Below are positions 21,713 to 30,629 of a DNA stretch of 33,560 nt, in pieces (position 1 is the stretch's first letter; each line of letters opens with the position of its first letter). The notes beneath the pieces are model-generated. The model was not told where the DNA came from. It was given only the letters and a program-made list of their open reading frames with translations, and ran no database searches. Source of the stretch: Alphaproteobacteria bacterium. Lineage in GTDB: Bacteria; Pseudomonadota; Alphaproteobacteria; Sphingomonadales; Kordiimonadaceae. The DNA lies in assembly GCA_006226495.1 (NCBI GenBank), contig SBGU01000015.1, positions 1 to 33,560 of the forward strand, written 5' to 3'. Both the position numbers and the translations under genes were made by a program.

Positions 21713-24700
21713 TTACTGTTTCTGCTCGGCGACCGTTTTCAGCAGCACTTCGACCGCTTTTTCGATCTGCTGGTCTTCACCCTTGGCAGATTCCGCGGGC
21801 ATGTTCTTGACCTTCACATCGGGCTCAAGCTGCTGGTTCTCGAGATAGTTGCCGTTTTTGTCGAGCTGGCCCACCTGCGGGATACCGAAGGTGATATCGC
21901 CCGAATGCAGGGTTTCCCACCAGACCGCGGTCATGGTGCCGGGCACCGGCATGCCGACGGTCTGGCCGATATCCAGCGCCTTGTAGGTGAAGGGGAAGGC
22001 GTGGGCATCGGAATAGTTGCCTTCGCCCATCACCACCAGGGACGGTTTGTACCACTGGTCCAGCGGGTCGCCTTCATAGATGCGGCCCCGTACCTTCATC
22101 TTCAGATACTGTTTGCCGGACAACAGCTTCGCCAGGTCGTTATGCAGCCAGCCGCCACCGTTCCAGCGGGTGTCGACAATCACGGCATCCTTGTCGAAAT
22201 CACGGCCCAGAAGCTCGTTATAAACGACCCGGAAGCTTTCATCGTTCATGCCGCGCACATGCACATAACCGATGCGGCCACCCGACAGCTTTTCAACCAG
22301 TTCCCGGCGGCCCTTGACCCAGCGGTCATACATCAGTTCGTCTTCGTCGCGGGTGCTGAGGGGCTTGATCACTTCGTCGAAGCGGGTCTTGTCGGCCCGT
22401 TCGAAGGTCAGGCGCGTGCGGGTACCGGCCTTGCGGTTCAGAAGGCTGGCGAGGTTGGTGCCGGCATCCAGTGCAACCCCGTCCACGGCGGCCAGCTTCA
22501 TGCCGGCTTTCACTTCGCTGCCGGCTTTGGTGAAGGGGCCTTTGTCGATGACCTCGTCGATCTTCAGCGGCCCGGACGTGTCGGTCATGTCGAAGATCAG
22601 GCCCAGGCCGGCGGTGGCGTCCGGGTTTTCGCCGCGGCCACGGTAATAGGCGCCGGTGTGCGATGCATTCAGTTCACCCAGCATTTCTTCCATCATGCGG
22701 GCGAAATCGCGGTTGTTGCCGATATTCGCAAGCTTGGGCTGGTATTCGGCCTTCATGGCCACCCAGTCGATGCCATGCATGTTGGGGTTATAGAATTTGT
22801 CGGCCACCTGGCGCCAGATATGGTCATAGAAATACTGGCGTTCGGCTTCCGGCTTCAGTTCCATCGACGCCTTCAGCTTCACCGGTTTGCGGCTGGCGCC
22901 GTCGCCCGAAAGCGCAAGCTTCGAGATGCTGCCATCGGCCAGCACAAAGGCCGACTTTTCATCGTCCGCCAACTGGATCGAGGCATTGTGCGCGTCGAAA
23001 TTGACAATCAGCTTGGTGCTGTTCTCGCGGAAATCCTGTTGCCACAGGTTATAACCGCCCTCGAAGCGGGACAGGTAATAAAGCTTGGTGCCGTCCTTGT
23101 TCAGCACCGCATCGGCCAGGTCGGACGAATTGACGGTCAGGCGCACCGTGCGGTCCTGGATGCCGTCAAAATCGATCTCGATCGGTTTGACATCCGGTTC
23201 CTTGTCGTCCTCTTTCTTTTCGTCCTTCCTGTCGCCGTCCTTGGCGTCTTTCTTGGCCTTGTCCTCGGCTTCCTTGTCCTTCTTCTTCTGGTCTTCCTCC
23301 AGCTCTTTCTTCAGCTCATATTCTTCCTTCGACAGGGTGAATTTGTCGTAGGCGTCCTGGTTCAGGAAGGCGGCCATCACGTCGAAGTCGCGGCCCCAAC
23401 TGCCGTGGTCGCGCTTGCCGAAGCGCGAACTGAACCACAAGACGGCACCCCCGTCCGAATGCCAGCGCGGTCCGCCATTCTGGTAACCCGACTGGCTGAT
23501 ATCGACCGGCTTGGCCGAGCCGTCGGCGGGCACCACAGCAATGTTGGTGATGAACAGTCGGCCGCGCGGCGCGAAATCGACGGTCAGCCACTTGCTGTCG
23601 GGCGACCAGTTGAAGGTGATGTCGCCGTCGGCATAGCTATAGTTATATTCGGCGCCGAGCGCAGTGACGGCTTCGCCGGTTTCCACATCCACCACCTTCA
23701 CGGCATCGCGGCCAGACAGGAAGGCGACCTTCTTGCCGTCCGGCGAAAAACGCGGCTGGAAGGCGTCCTTGTCGTCGGTGTACAGGACCTTTTCCTTGAT
23801 GGTGGTCGAGGCGAAGAAATATTTCTCGCCTTCGTTTTCAAGGGACGCCTGCACCAGTTCCCATTTGCCGTCGCGTTCGGCGGCATAGACGATCGATTTG
23901 CCGTCCGGGCTGAAATTGACGCTGCGTTCCTGTGCCGGTGTGCTGGTGATGCGCTTGGTGGTCGCAAATTCGGACGAGGTTACGAACACTTCGCCGCGCG
24001 CCACGAACGCCACTTCCTTGCCGCCCGGCGACACGGAGAAACCGCTGATATCGCCCGATACATCGATGGTCTGGGCATCGCGGCCATGGCCGTCGTTCAG
24101 GATGCCGATATCCAGCATCTTCGGCTTGCCGCCGTCTTTCATGGTATAGACCGAGCCATGGTGCAGGAAGGCCATGGTGCCGTCTTCCGCGCGGCTGAGC
24201 GAGCGCACGGGGTGCTGCTTGAAGTCGGTCACGGCTTCTTTTTTGCCGCTGCCGATATCCAGCTTCCAGACGTTGAAGGTGTCGTCCAACTGTTCGGACG
24301 TATAATAGACCGTATCGCCCTTGCCCCACACGGGGTTGTGGTCGCCGCCCGCAAAGTCGGTCAACTGGGTATGGCTGCCATCCTTGGCGTCATAGAGCCA
24401 GATATCATGGGCGAAGGCGCTATGGTCGTGTTTGCGCAGGTCGCTTTCCAGCGCCTTTTCCTCGCGGTACACCAGCTTGCTGCCGTCCTTGTTCCAGCGG
24501 GCTTCGCTGGCGGGCAGGGTCAGGATCATCTCGGGCGTGCCGCCGGAGAGGCGTACCTTGTAAAGCTCCGACAGGCTGCGGCGCGGGAACAGGCTGCTTT
24601 CAGCCGAGTCCATACGCACGGACGAGAAGGTCACCGCCTTGTTGTCGGCCGTGAAGTCGGTTGGGTAGTCGTTGGCGCTGTGGTAGGTCAGGCGCTTGGC

Positions 24701-25009
24701 TTCGCCACCCGCAGCCGGCATGACATAGACATCCATGTTGCCATTGCGGTCGGATGAAAAAGCGATCCATTTGCCATCGTGCGACCAGACCGGGTGGCCT
24801 TCCCAGGCGTCGTTTACCGTCAGCGGTACGGCGGTGCCACCCTTCGTGGGCACGCTGTAGATATCGCCCTTGTAACCGACCAGTACGGTCTTGCCGTCGG
24901 GCGAGATCGCCGCATCGGTGTACCAGTCGCTATTCTGTTCCGCTATCGCGCCCAGGCTGGTGCCGGACAGGAGGCTGACCGCCATAAGGCGCAGCATTGT
25001 TTTTTTCAT
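21713..25009 (-). CDS. Tricorn-like S41 peptidase with beta-propeller domains, exported
   Basis: A large (1098 residues) secreted peptidase. A signal peptide (1-23, ALA-type cleavage near AIAEQ) is followed by repeated PD40/WD40-like blades (about 30-560: SPDGKTVLVGYKG, SHDGKWIAFSSDRNG, SPDGKKVAFLSGRD), an extremely charged Lys/Glu/Asp stretch (about 566-606), further blade-like repeats, a PDZ-like domain (about 830-900) and the S41 core. The probable nucleophile is Ser1000 in GEGNYSDAHAFPF. Such proteins trim peptides and are usually periplasmic in proteobacteria. The domain order is complete and no frameshift is seen. The dipeptidase gene lies 162 bp upstream on the same strand, beyond a terminator, so the two are separate transcripts with related peptide-degrading roles. 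Confidence 0.9.
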   Translation of the reverse strand: MKKTMLRLMAVSLLSGTSLGAIAEQNSDWYTDAAISPDGKTVLVGYKGDIYSVPTKGGTAVPLTVNDAWEGHPVWSHDGKWIAFSSDRNGNMDVYVMPAAGGEAKRLTYHSANDYPTDFTADNKAVTFSSVRMDSAESSLFPRRSLSELYKVRLSGGTPEMILTLPASEARWNKDGSKLVYREEKALESDLRKHDHSAFAHDIWLYDAKDGSHTQLTDFAGGDHNPVWGKGDTVYYTSEQLDDTFNVWKLDIGSGKKEAVTDFKQHPVRSLSRAEDGTMAFLHHGSVYTMKDGGKPKMLDIGILNDGHGRDAQTIDVSGDISGFSVSPGGKEVAFVARGEVFVTSSEFATTKRITSTPAQERSVNFSPDGKSIVYAAERDGKWELVQASLENEGEKYFFASTTIKEKVLYTDDKDAFQPRFSPDGKKVAFLSGRDAVKVVDVETGEAVTALGAEYNYSYADGDITFNWSPDSKWLTVDFAPRGRLFITNIAVVPADGSAKPVDISQSGYQNGGPRWHSDGGAVLWFSSRFGKRDHGSWGRDFDVMAAFLNQDAYDKFTLSKEEYELKKELEEDQKKKDKEAEDKAKKDAKDGDRKDEKKEDDKEPDVKPIEIDFDGIQDRTVRLTVNSSDLADAVLNKDGTKLYYLSRFEGGYNLWQQDFRENSTKLIVNFDAHNASIQLADDEKSAFVLADGSISKLALSGDGASRKPVKLKASMELKPEAERQYFYDHIWRQVADKFYNPNMHGIDWVAMKAEYQPKLANIGNNRDFARMMEEMLGELNASHTGAYYRGRGENPDATAGLGLIFDMTDTSGPLKIDEVIDKGPFTKAGSEVKAGMKLAAVDGVALDAGTNLASLLNRKAGTRTRLTFERADKTRFDEVIKPLSTRDEDELMYDRWVKGRRELVEKLSGGRIGYVHVRGMNDESFRVVYNELLGRDFDKDAVIVDTRWNGGGWLHNDLAKLLSGKQYLKMKVRGRIYEGDPLDQWYKPSLVVMGEGNYSDAHAFPFTYKALDIGQTVGMPVPGTMTAVWWETLHSGDITFGIPQVGQLDKNGNYLENQQLEPDVKVKNMPAESAKGEDQQIEKAVEVLLKTVAEQKQ

Positions 25010-25100
25010 GTGATCCCCCTCAGGATTTTATGTTGACCCGGTACGGTACCAATTTCGGGCCCGTCGTCCAGTTCAAAAGTCTGTGTGTTTTTGAACGAAT

Positions 25101-25130
25101 AAGAAAAGCCGCCCGGAAAGGGGCGGTTTT
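25101..25130 (-). terminator. Terminator of the dipeptidase gene (bidirectional shape)
   Basis: CCGCCC (25109-25114) pairs with GGGCGG (25121-25126). Read leftward it is followed by TTTTCTT; read rightward by TTTT. Its place 41 bp past the dipeptidase stop supports the leftward reading. Confidence 0.8.
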
Positions 25131-25170
25131 ATAACTTTGGTTTGTTGGGCCGGGTTCAGCGGCTGCCGGA

Positions 25171-26358
25171 TCAGTGGCTGGCGGCATAATCCTCGACCGC
25201 GCGCCATACGCGGATCAGGTTGCCGGACAGGATCTTCTGGATATCGGCTTCGCTGTAGCCGCGTTTCAGGAGGCCGGCCACCAGGTTCGGATAGCTGGAT
25301 ACATCCTTCAGGCCGTCGGGCAGGCTGTCGCCGACACCGTCATAGTCCGACCCGATGCCCACATGGTCGACACCCGCGATCTTCACCACATGGTCGATAT
25401 GATCGAGCACATTGTCCAGGTTGGCATAGGGGTAGGGATGGCTGGCTGTATAGTCGGCTTCGAAGCTGGTTTTCACTTCTTCGCTGGGCGCCAGCTTGTT
25501 GCTGGCCAGATAAGCCTGGTAGGCCTCTTCCATTTTCGGGCGGTATTTGTTGGCGGCTTCGGTCAGGAACGACGAGCCATAGTTGATCTGGATCACGCCG
25601 CCCTTTTCGGCCAGCGCCTTGATCATGTCGTCCGCCATGTTGCGTTCGAAATCCGGCGTGAAATAGCGCGCGGACGAATGCGAGGCAATCACCGGCGCTT
25701 CACTGGTTTTCATCACATCCCAGAAGGCTTCGTCCGAGATATGGCTGACATCGACCATGATGCCCAGTTCGTTCATGCGCCTGACCACGTCGCGGCCAAA
25801 GTCGCTCAGGCCATGCCAGCGCCGTTCCACGTCATAGGAAGAATCGGAAATATCGTTGGCCTTGGAATGCGCCAGCGTGATGTAGCGGATGCCACGCTCG
25901 TAGAAATAGTCCAGGTTCTGCAAATCACCCGAAATGGGGGAACCGTTTTCCATGCCCAGTGGCAGGGCGATCACGCCGTCCTTGAAGGCCGTTTCGACAT
26001 CGGCCACGGATTTCGCGATGCGGAATTTGTCCGGCGCGTCGGCGACCATGCGCTCGACAATGGCGATCATTTCCTCGGCATGGGTTTTTGCCTTGGGCGT
26101 GCCGTCATACTGCGCGGGTGTATAGATGGACATGAAGGGTGCGTTCAGGCCACCGGCGACCGCACGCGGATAATCGAAATCGCCTTTTGTTGTGGCGTTC
26201 GACACATCTTCCCATTCCGCCGCCAGGCGGTAGGGTACGTCGATATGGGTGTCGGTGATCAGGCTGTCATGGGCGATGCGCTCGGCATCCTTCTTGACGT
26301 CGGCATCCGAACAGGCAGCGACGGCAAGCAAGGATACGGCGGCAAACAGGGCTTTCAT
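25171..26358 (-). CDS. M19 membrane dipeptidase-like lipoprotein
   Basis: Renal-dipeptidase family (M19) zinc enzyme of 395 residues that hydrolyses dipeptides. The N-terminus is a lipoprotein signal (MKALFAAVSLLAVAAC, lipobox VAAC), so it should be membrane-anchored and face the periplasm. Metal-site motifs are intact: DTHIDVPY (His/Asp), GMENG (bridging Glu), DVSHISDEAF and ASHSSAR (His ligands), and GIGSDYDGVG. The start at 26358 is chosen because the lipoprotein signal begins there and GGGAGG lies about 10 bp upstream; the frame extends to 26433, but those residues are not signal-like. It follows feoB by 78 bp on the same strand and ends with its own terminator. Together with the S41 peptidase it suggests periplasmic peptide use. 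Confidence 0.9.
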   Translation of the reverse strand: MKALFAAVSLLAVAACSDADVKKDAERIAHDSLITDTHIDVPYRLAAEWEDVSNATTKGDFDYPRAVAGGLNAPFMSIYTPAQYDGTPKAKTHAEEMIAIVERMVADAPDKFRIAKSVADVETAFKDGVIALPLGMENGSPISGDLQNLDYFYERGIRYITLAHSKANDISDSSYDVERRWHGLSDFGRDVVRRMNELGIMVDVSHISDEAFWDVMKTSEAPVIASHSSARYFTPDFERNMADDMIKALAEKGGVIQINYGSSFLTEAANKYRPKMEEAYQAYLASNKLAPSEEVKTSFEADYTASHPYPYANLDNVLDHIDHVVKIAGVDHVGIGSDYDGVGDSLPDGLKDVSSYPNLVAGLLKRGYSEADIQKILSGNLIRVWRAVEDYAASH

Positions 26359-26436
26359 CTGGTAGTTTCCTCCCGCTCTCTTCTTGTGGTTGGTCTTTTG
26401 GCTAACCCACTTTTGCGGCGGGAGCAAGGCCACAAG

Positions 26437-28281
26437 TCAGGACAGGAGGAAGCTGGATACCTGATAGGTCACGAACGAGGCGCCATAGGCCAGCACGAAC
26501 AGGTAGGCGATCATGAAGCTGGTCCATTTCCAGCCGCCGGTTTCGCGGCGGGTGACGGCGATGGTCGACAGGCACTGGGGTGCGAAGATGTACCAGGCCA
26601 GGAACGACAGCGCGGTCGGCAGCGACCAGGCGTTGCCCAGCATATGCTGCAGGCTGTTGGCCACCACATCTTCGTTGCCGGACAGGGAATAAACGGTACC
26701 AAGGGCGGCCACCGCCACTTCGCGCGCGGCCATGCCGGGCACCAGCGCCGCCGAAATTTCCCAGTTGAAGCCGATAGGCTCAAAAATCACAGCCAAGCCG
26801 CGGCCGATGATGCCGACCATGCTATAGAGGATCGCCGGGCCTTCCGCATCCGCGGGCGGGGCGGGGAAGGTGGACAGGACCCACAGTACCATGGTGGACA
26901 CAAGGATGATGGTGCCGGCGCGGCGCAGGAACACCCGCGCGCGCTCATAAAGTCCGATCAGCACATATTTCAGGTTCGGGGTCTGGTATTTGGGCAGTTC
27001 CAGCATGAAGGTCTGGGCCTTGCCCTTGACCACGGTGCGCTTCAGCACGGCGGCGACAATCAGCGCGGCGATGATACCGAACGCGAACATGGCGAACATC
27101 ACCAGCCCCTGCAGGCCGAAGAAACCCAGCACCTTGGTGTTCGGGATAAAGGCCGCGATAATGACGGTGTAAACTGGGATACGGGCCGAACAGGTCATCA
27201 GCGGCGCGATCAGGATCGTGGTCAGCCGGTCCTTTTCGTCCGAAATGGTGCGTGCGGCCATGATGCCGGGGATCGCGCAGGCAAAGCTGGACAAAAGCGG
27301 GATGAAGGCGCGGCCATTCAGGCCGACGGACGCCATCAGCCGGTCCATCAGGAAGGCGGCGCGCGCCATATAGCCGGACGATTCCAATAGGAGGATAAAG
27401 GCGAAAAGGATCAGGATCTGCGGCAGGAACACCACCACGGCCCCCACGCCGGCGACAATACCGTCATTGATGAAGCTCTTGATCCAGATATCGGGCAGGG
27501 CGGTGTCCACGAAACCCTGCAGGGCGACAAAACTGTCATCGATCATGTCGGCGGGCGCGGTGGCCCAACTGAACACGGCCTGGAACATCAGGAACAACAG
27601 GCTGAACAGGATGATGGGCCCTGCGACCGGGTGCAGCAGCACACGGTCCAGGACGCGGGTGGTCTTGTGGCCCAGGCCTTCGGACAGGGTCACCTTGTCG
27701 GCAATGCGGCGCGCCAGGGTCTGCAGGCTTTTGACGTCGGTGGCATATTCCACCGGGCTTGCCACCGGCACCTGAAGCAGGCCCAGCATCTGTTCCTTCA
27801 GTTCGGCCAGACCACGGCTGCGCACGGCCACGGTTTCGATCACCGGCATCACCAGCTTTTCCGACAGCGCCTTGCTGTCGATGCTGATTTTCTCGCGCGC
27901 GGCAAGGTCGGTCATATTCAGCGCAACCACCATGGGGATGCCAAGAGATTTGAGCTCGAGCACAAAACGCAGGTGTTGCGCCAGATTTGTTGCATCAACA
28001 ACACAAAGAATGGCGTCGGGTTTGCCTTCGGCGCTGTATTTTCCGCTGAGAACATCGCGGGTTACCGCCTCGTCGGGGCTCCTGGGTGTCAGGCTGTAGG
28101 TGCCCGGCAGGTCAATCAGCTCCACCCGGTTGTCGCCCAGCAAGGGACCAGCCCGCCGCTCCACCGTGGCGCCAGGATAGTTGGCGACCTTCTGCCTGAG
28201 GCCTGTCAGGGCGTTGAACAGGGCGGATTTGCCGCAGTTGGGGTTTCCAACGACGGCGACAAGGCTGGTCTTGGCGGTCAT
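26437..28281 (-). CDS. feoB: Ferrous iron transporter FeoB
   Basis: Inner-membrane Fe2+ importer with an N-terminal GTPase domain. G motifs are GNPNCGKS (12-19), DLPG (57-60) and NMTD (122-125). The membrane part contains the two Gate regions, with PCS-type segments such as SSFACAIPGIMAARTI and APQCLSTIAVTRRETG. At 614 residues it is shorter than the E. coli protein (773) but in the usual range for alphaproteobacterial FeoB. It overlaps feoA by 4 bp (ATGA), giving translational coupling. No FeoC was found. Upstream of feoA lies a Fur-box-like sequence, which fits iron-repressed expression. Confidence 0.95.
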   Translation of the reverse strand: MTAKTSLVAVVGNPNCGKSALFNALTGLRQKVANYPGATVERRAGPLLGDNRVELIDLPGTYSLTPRSPDEAVTRDVLSGKYSAEGKPDAILCVVDATNLAQHLRFVLELKSLGIPMVVALNMTDLAAREKISIDSKALSEKLVMPVIETVAVRSRGLAELKEQMLGLLQVPVASPVEYATDVKSLQTLARRIADKVTLSEGLGHKTTRVLDRVLLHPVAGPIILFSLLFLMFQAVFSWATAPADMIDDSFVALQGFVDTALPDIWIKSFINDGIVAGVGAVVVFLPQILILFAFILLLESSGYMARAAFLMDRLMASVGLNGRAFIPLLSSFACAIPGIMAARTISDEKDRLTTILIAPLMTCSARIPVYTVIIAAFIPNTKVLGFFGLQGLVMFAMFAFGIIAALIVAAVLKRTVVKGKAQTFMLELPKYQTPNLKYVLIGLYERARVFLRRAGTIILVSTMVLWVLSTFPAPPADAEGPAILYSMVGIIGRGLAVIFEPIGFNWEISAALVPGMAAREVAVAALGTVYSLSGNEDVVANSLQHMLGNAWSLPTALSFLAWYIFAPQCLSTIAVTRRETGGWKWTSFMIAYLFVLAYGASFVTYQVSSFLLS

Positions 28282-28544
28282 ATACTCGTTACCACAACGA
28301 TGTTGGCGTCCATGCGCCGCAAGGCGACGGTCATGCTGCCGACCCGCACCGCGATCGGGTCGCGGCCAAACGGGCTCTGGTGCAGTACTTCCACGATCAG
28401 ATTCTCGGCGAAACCCATTTCCCGCAGCCGGTCGGACAGGTCGGCGCCTTCACCATTCAGGTGGGCGGCGTCGAAATGTGTAATGCGGCCACGGTGACCG
28501 GGGCGCATCGTGCCAAGGCGGATGGAATCTGTAGTGTCGCGCAT
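28278..28544 (-). CDS. feoA: Ferrous iron transport accessory protein FeoA
   Basis: Small SH3-like cytoplasmic partner of FeoB, 88 residues. Typical pieces are MRPGHRGRITHF, LSDRLREMGF and the final VALRRMDANIVVV. The first 12 residues precede the usual FeoA start (the MRPG position), so a start at residue 13 is also possible; neither ATG has a strong Shine-Dalgarno. It is the first gene of the feoAB operon and overlaps feoB by 4 bp. A Fur-like 7-1-7 palindrome lies 28 bp upstream of the ATG. Confidence 0.92.
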   Translation of the reverse strand: MRDTTDSIRLGTMRPGHRGRITHFDAAHLNGEGADLSDRLREMGFAENLIVEVLHQSPFGRDPIAVRVGSMTVALRRMDANIVVVTSI

Positions 28545-28571
28545 CAGGGGCTCGCTTCAGCAGACTGTTTC

Positions 28572-28586
28572 TGCGAATAGTTCTCA
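28572..28586. promoter_or_regulatory. Fur-box-like site upstream of feoAB
   Basis: TGCGAAT-A-GTTCTCA is a 7-1-7 element; the second arm reads TGAGAAC on the other strand, sharing TGnGAA with the first, as in TGAGAATnATTCTCA Fur sites. It borders an AT run (AATATATATTT, 28586-28596) that supplies a leftward TATATT -10. The location before an Fe2+ transporter supports iron control. Confidence 0.5.
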
Positions 28587-28706
28587 ATATATATTTCTGC
28601 TGCTTAGCATGTTTGGACCGGCGAGCGCAAGCGGCAAGGAATCACTTTGGCCGCGCGAAATGACGCAGTATGCTCGGCCCGCCTGACAATGGACCGGAAA
28701 CACCCC

Positions 28707-29981
28707 ATGCACGATCATTATCCCACGAGCTGGTATGCCGCTTCTGCCGCCAAACCGAAAGAATGGCCGGCGCTGGCGAGTGACCAGAAGGTGGATGTGT
28801 GCGTGATCGGCGCCGGTTTCACCGGGCTTTCCACCGCCCTCAGCCTTTCGGAAAAAGGCAGGCAGGTACTGCTTCTTGAAGCACGCCAGGTCGGCTGGGG
28901 CGCGTCAGGGCGCAATGGCGGCCAGATGATCCGCGGTTTTGTCGGGCAGGAACGGGTGGCCAAACATGCTGGTGCCAACAAGGCCGATGCCGTTGCGGCG
29001 CTCACCTGGGCCGGGCACGACCTGATACGGCGCCGTATCGACGAATACAGCATCGACTGCGACCTGACCCCCGGCTGGCTCGAGGTCGCAATGACGCCCA
29101 GGCAACTGGCCGGGCTTTACCATCATTATAACGAGATGGAGACACGGTTCCCGGACCGGGGCTGGCACTATCTGGGGCCGGATGAGCTGAAGGAACGCAT
29201 CGGCACCGACCGGTACCTGGGCGGTCTCCTCAGCCAGTCGGACGGACACCTGCATCCCCTGAAACTGTGTTTTGGCCTGGCTGCCGCCTGCGACCGCATG
29301 GGCGTGCAGATCCATGAACACAGCCCCGTCACCGCGATCGAGACCGGTGATGTCGTCACGGTACACACCGCAGGTGGCACCGTTCACGCCAAGGAACTGG
29401 TGCTGGCCGCCAACGCGCACCACGACCTGTTCCGCCGCCAGTTGACGGGCCTTGCCTTCCCGGCCGGCAGTTTCATCATGGCGACCGAGCCCCTGTCCGC
29501 CGACCGGCTGGACCGGCTGAACCCCAACCGCTGGGCCATCTGCGACAGCAACAAAGTGTGCGACTATTTCCGCATGTCTTCGGACGGGCGCGTGCTGTTT
29601 GGCGGGCGGGTGAATTTCTCCGGGCACAAACCGAAGTCGATCAAGGCGAAACTGCTGCCGCGGCTTCTGAAGGTCTGGCCGGAACTTGAGGATGTGCGCA
29701 TCGATTATGAATGGGGCGGCAAGCTGGGGGTGGCGCTTGGCGAAGTGCCGCTTGTGGGCCAGGTTGGCACCAATGTCTGGTACAGCTTCGGCTACACCGG
29801 CCACGGGGTGAACATGGGCAACCTGATGGGGCAGGTCGTCGCGGACGCCATTGCGGGCGACCGCGCGCGCTTTGACCTTCTGGCCGATGTGCCCAAATGG
29901 CGGCTGCCGTTCGGGCGCACCATCGGCCGGCAGATCGTCTCGTCGGCGATCCTCTATTACAAGATCAAGGATCGCCTCTGA
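28707..29981 (+). CDS. PuuB-like FAD-dependent oxidoreductase
   Basis: A DAO-family flavoenzyme of 424 residues resembling gamma-glutamylputrescine oxidase PuuB (OrdL). It starts with YPTSWYAASAA, then the dinucleotide-binding VCVIGAGFTGLSTAL and EARQVGWGASGRNGGQ, HLHPLKL in the middle and the C-terminal FAD contact YSFGYTGHGVNMGNLMGQ. It probably oxidises an amine or N-acylated amine with release of H2O2. No puuA, puuC or puuD is next to it, so polyamine use is not proven. The start is uncertain: ATG 28707 gives the usual PuuB N-terminus; ATG 28689 is in frame. It converges with dps, whose stop is 15 bp away; Dps detoxifies H2O2, an interesting pairing. Confidence 0.85.
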   Translation: MHDHYPTSWYAASAAKPKEWPALASDQKVDVCVIGAGFTGLSTALSLSEKGRQVLLLEARQVGWGASGRNGGQMIRGFVGQERVAKHAGANKADAVAALTWAGHDLIRRRIDEYSIDCDLTPGWLEVAMTPRQLAGLYHHYNEMETRFPDRGWHYLGPDELKERIGTDRYLGGLLSQSDGHLHPLKLCFGLAAACDRMGVQIHEHSPVTAIETGDVVTVHTAGGTVHAKELVLAANAHHDLFRRQLTGLAFPAGSFIMATEPLSADRLDRLNPNRWAICDSNKVCDYFRMSSDGRVLFGGRVNFSGHKPKSIKAKLLPRLLKVWPELEDVRIDYEWGGKLGVALGEVPLVGQVGTNVWYSFGYTGHGVNMGNLMGQVVADAIAGDRARFDLLADVPKWRLPFGRTIGRQIVSSAILYYKIKDRL

Positions 29982-29996
29982 GCTTTTCGACGGGCA

Positions 29997-30458
29997 TTAC
30001 GCGCCGATGGTGGCGCGCAGCATCCACTGGGCTTTTTCATGCACGGTCAGGCGGTCGGTCAGCAGGCCGGCGGTCACTTCGTCGCCGGCGTCACCGGCCT
30101 TGCCGATCAGCGGGCGGATGCGGTCGGCAATCTGCTTGTGCGCGGCATTCAGGCTTTTGACCATGTCTTCGGCGCTCGCATTCTCGTCGCCGTCGGCGAT
30201 GCTGCCCAGCTTGGCATAGGCGGCCAGGCCGGCCGGTGCCTTGCTGCCAAGGGTACGGATGCGCTCCGCGATCTCGTCAATGGCCATGGCCAGTTCGGTA
30301 TACTGGGTTTCGGTCAGGAGATGCACACCCTGGAACAGCGGGCCGGTCACGTTCCAGTGCACATTCTGGGTCAGCACATAAAGCTGCACACTTTCGGCCA
30401 GAACCGGTTTCAGGGCATCGGCGATTTGGGCTTGGGTTTTGCTATCGAGTGTTGTCAT
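29997..30458 (-). CDS. dps: Dps-family ferritin-like DNA-protection protein
   Basis: Dodecameric mini-ferritin of 153 residues that oxidises and stores iron using H2O2. The inter-subunit ferroxidase ligands are present: His34, His46, Glu50, Asp61 and Glu65 in HWNVTGPLFQGVHLLTE and AIDEIAERI. The N-terminal tail is short and not strongly basic, so DNA binding may be weak. A clear GGAGGACACC precedes the start. A leftward promoter with flanking direct repeats lies upstream. It is convergent with the PuuB-like oxidase; with feoAB nearby it makes a small iron/peroxide neighbourhood. Confidence 0.93.
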   Translation of the reverse strand: MTTLDSKTQAQIADALKPVLAESVQLYVLTQNVHWNVTGPLFQGVHLLTETQYTELAMAIDEIAERIRTLGSKAPAGLAAYAKLGSIADGDENASAEDMVKSLNAAHKQIADRIRPLIGKAGDAGDEVTAGLLTDRLTVHEKAQWMLRATIGA

Positions 30459-30488
30459 GATTGGTGTCCTCCATGTCTCATGGATATT

Positions 30489-30517
30489 TATATGGTATCC
30501 GTGATTAAACGATCCAA
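30489..30517 (-). promoter_or_regulatory. Promoter of dps
   Basis: Read leftward: TTGGAT (30512-30517), a 17-bp spacer and CATATA (30489-30494), predicting a leader of about 25-30 nt with the GGAGG ribosome site in place. The -35 sits between and partly inside the two TGATTAAACGAT repeats, so a repeat-binding protein could compete with RNA polymerase. Confidence 0.55.
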
Positions 30518-30553
30518 CTGATTAAACGATATACTATAATCGATATAATCGAT
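30502..30553. repeat. Direct repeats upstream of dps
   Basis: TGATTAAACGAT occurs at 30502-30513 and again, identically, at 30519-30530 (17 bp apart). Just beyond, TATAATCGAT occurs at 30535-30544 and 30544-30553. The cluster is AT-rich in a GC-rich genome and overlaps the dps -35. It is a probable binding site; the regulator is unknown. Confidence 0.5.
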
Positions 30554-30629
30554 TTAATGGCGCCGTCGCGAATGCCAGGGCGTTGGCTGCAGAATGCATC
30601 CCGAGAATAGGGGGGCGCCTTGACCACTG

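Noticed and set aside
21905-24757. Rightward open frame of 950 codons antisense to the S41 peptidase
   Set aside because: It is a shadow frame of a GC-rich gene: composition is His/Gly/Ala/Arg-rich without domains, while the opposite strand encodes a clear tricorn-like peptidase.
25021-25060. TTGACCCGGTACGGTACC as an operator before the S41 peptidase
   Set aside because: It lacks TTGAC-N6-GTCAA symmetry; the GGTAC repeats are short and no regulator link is visible.
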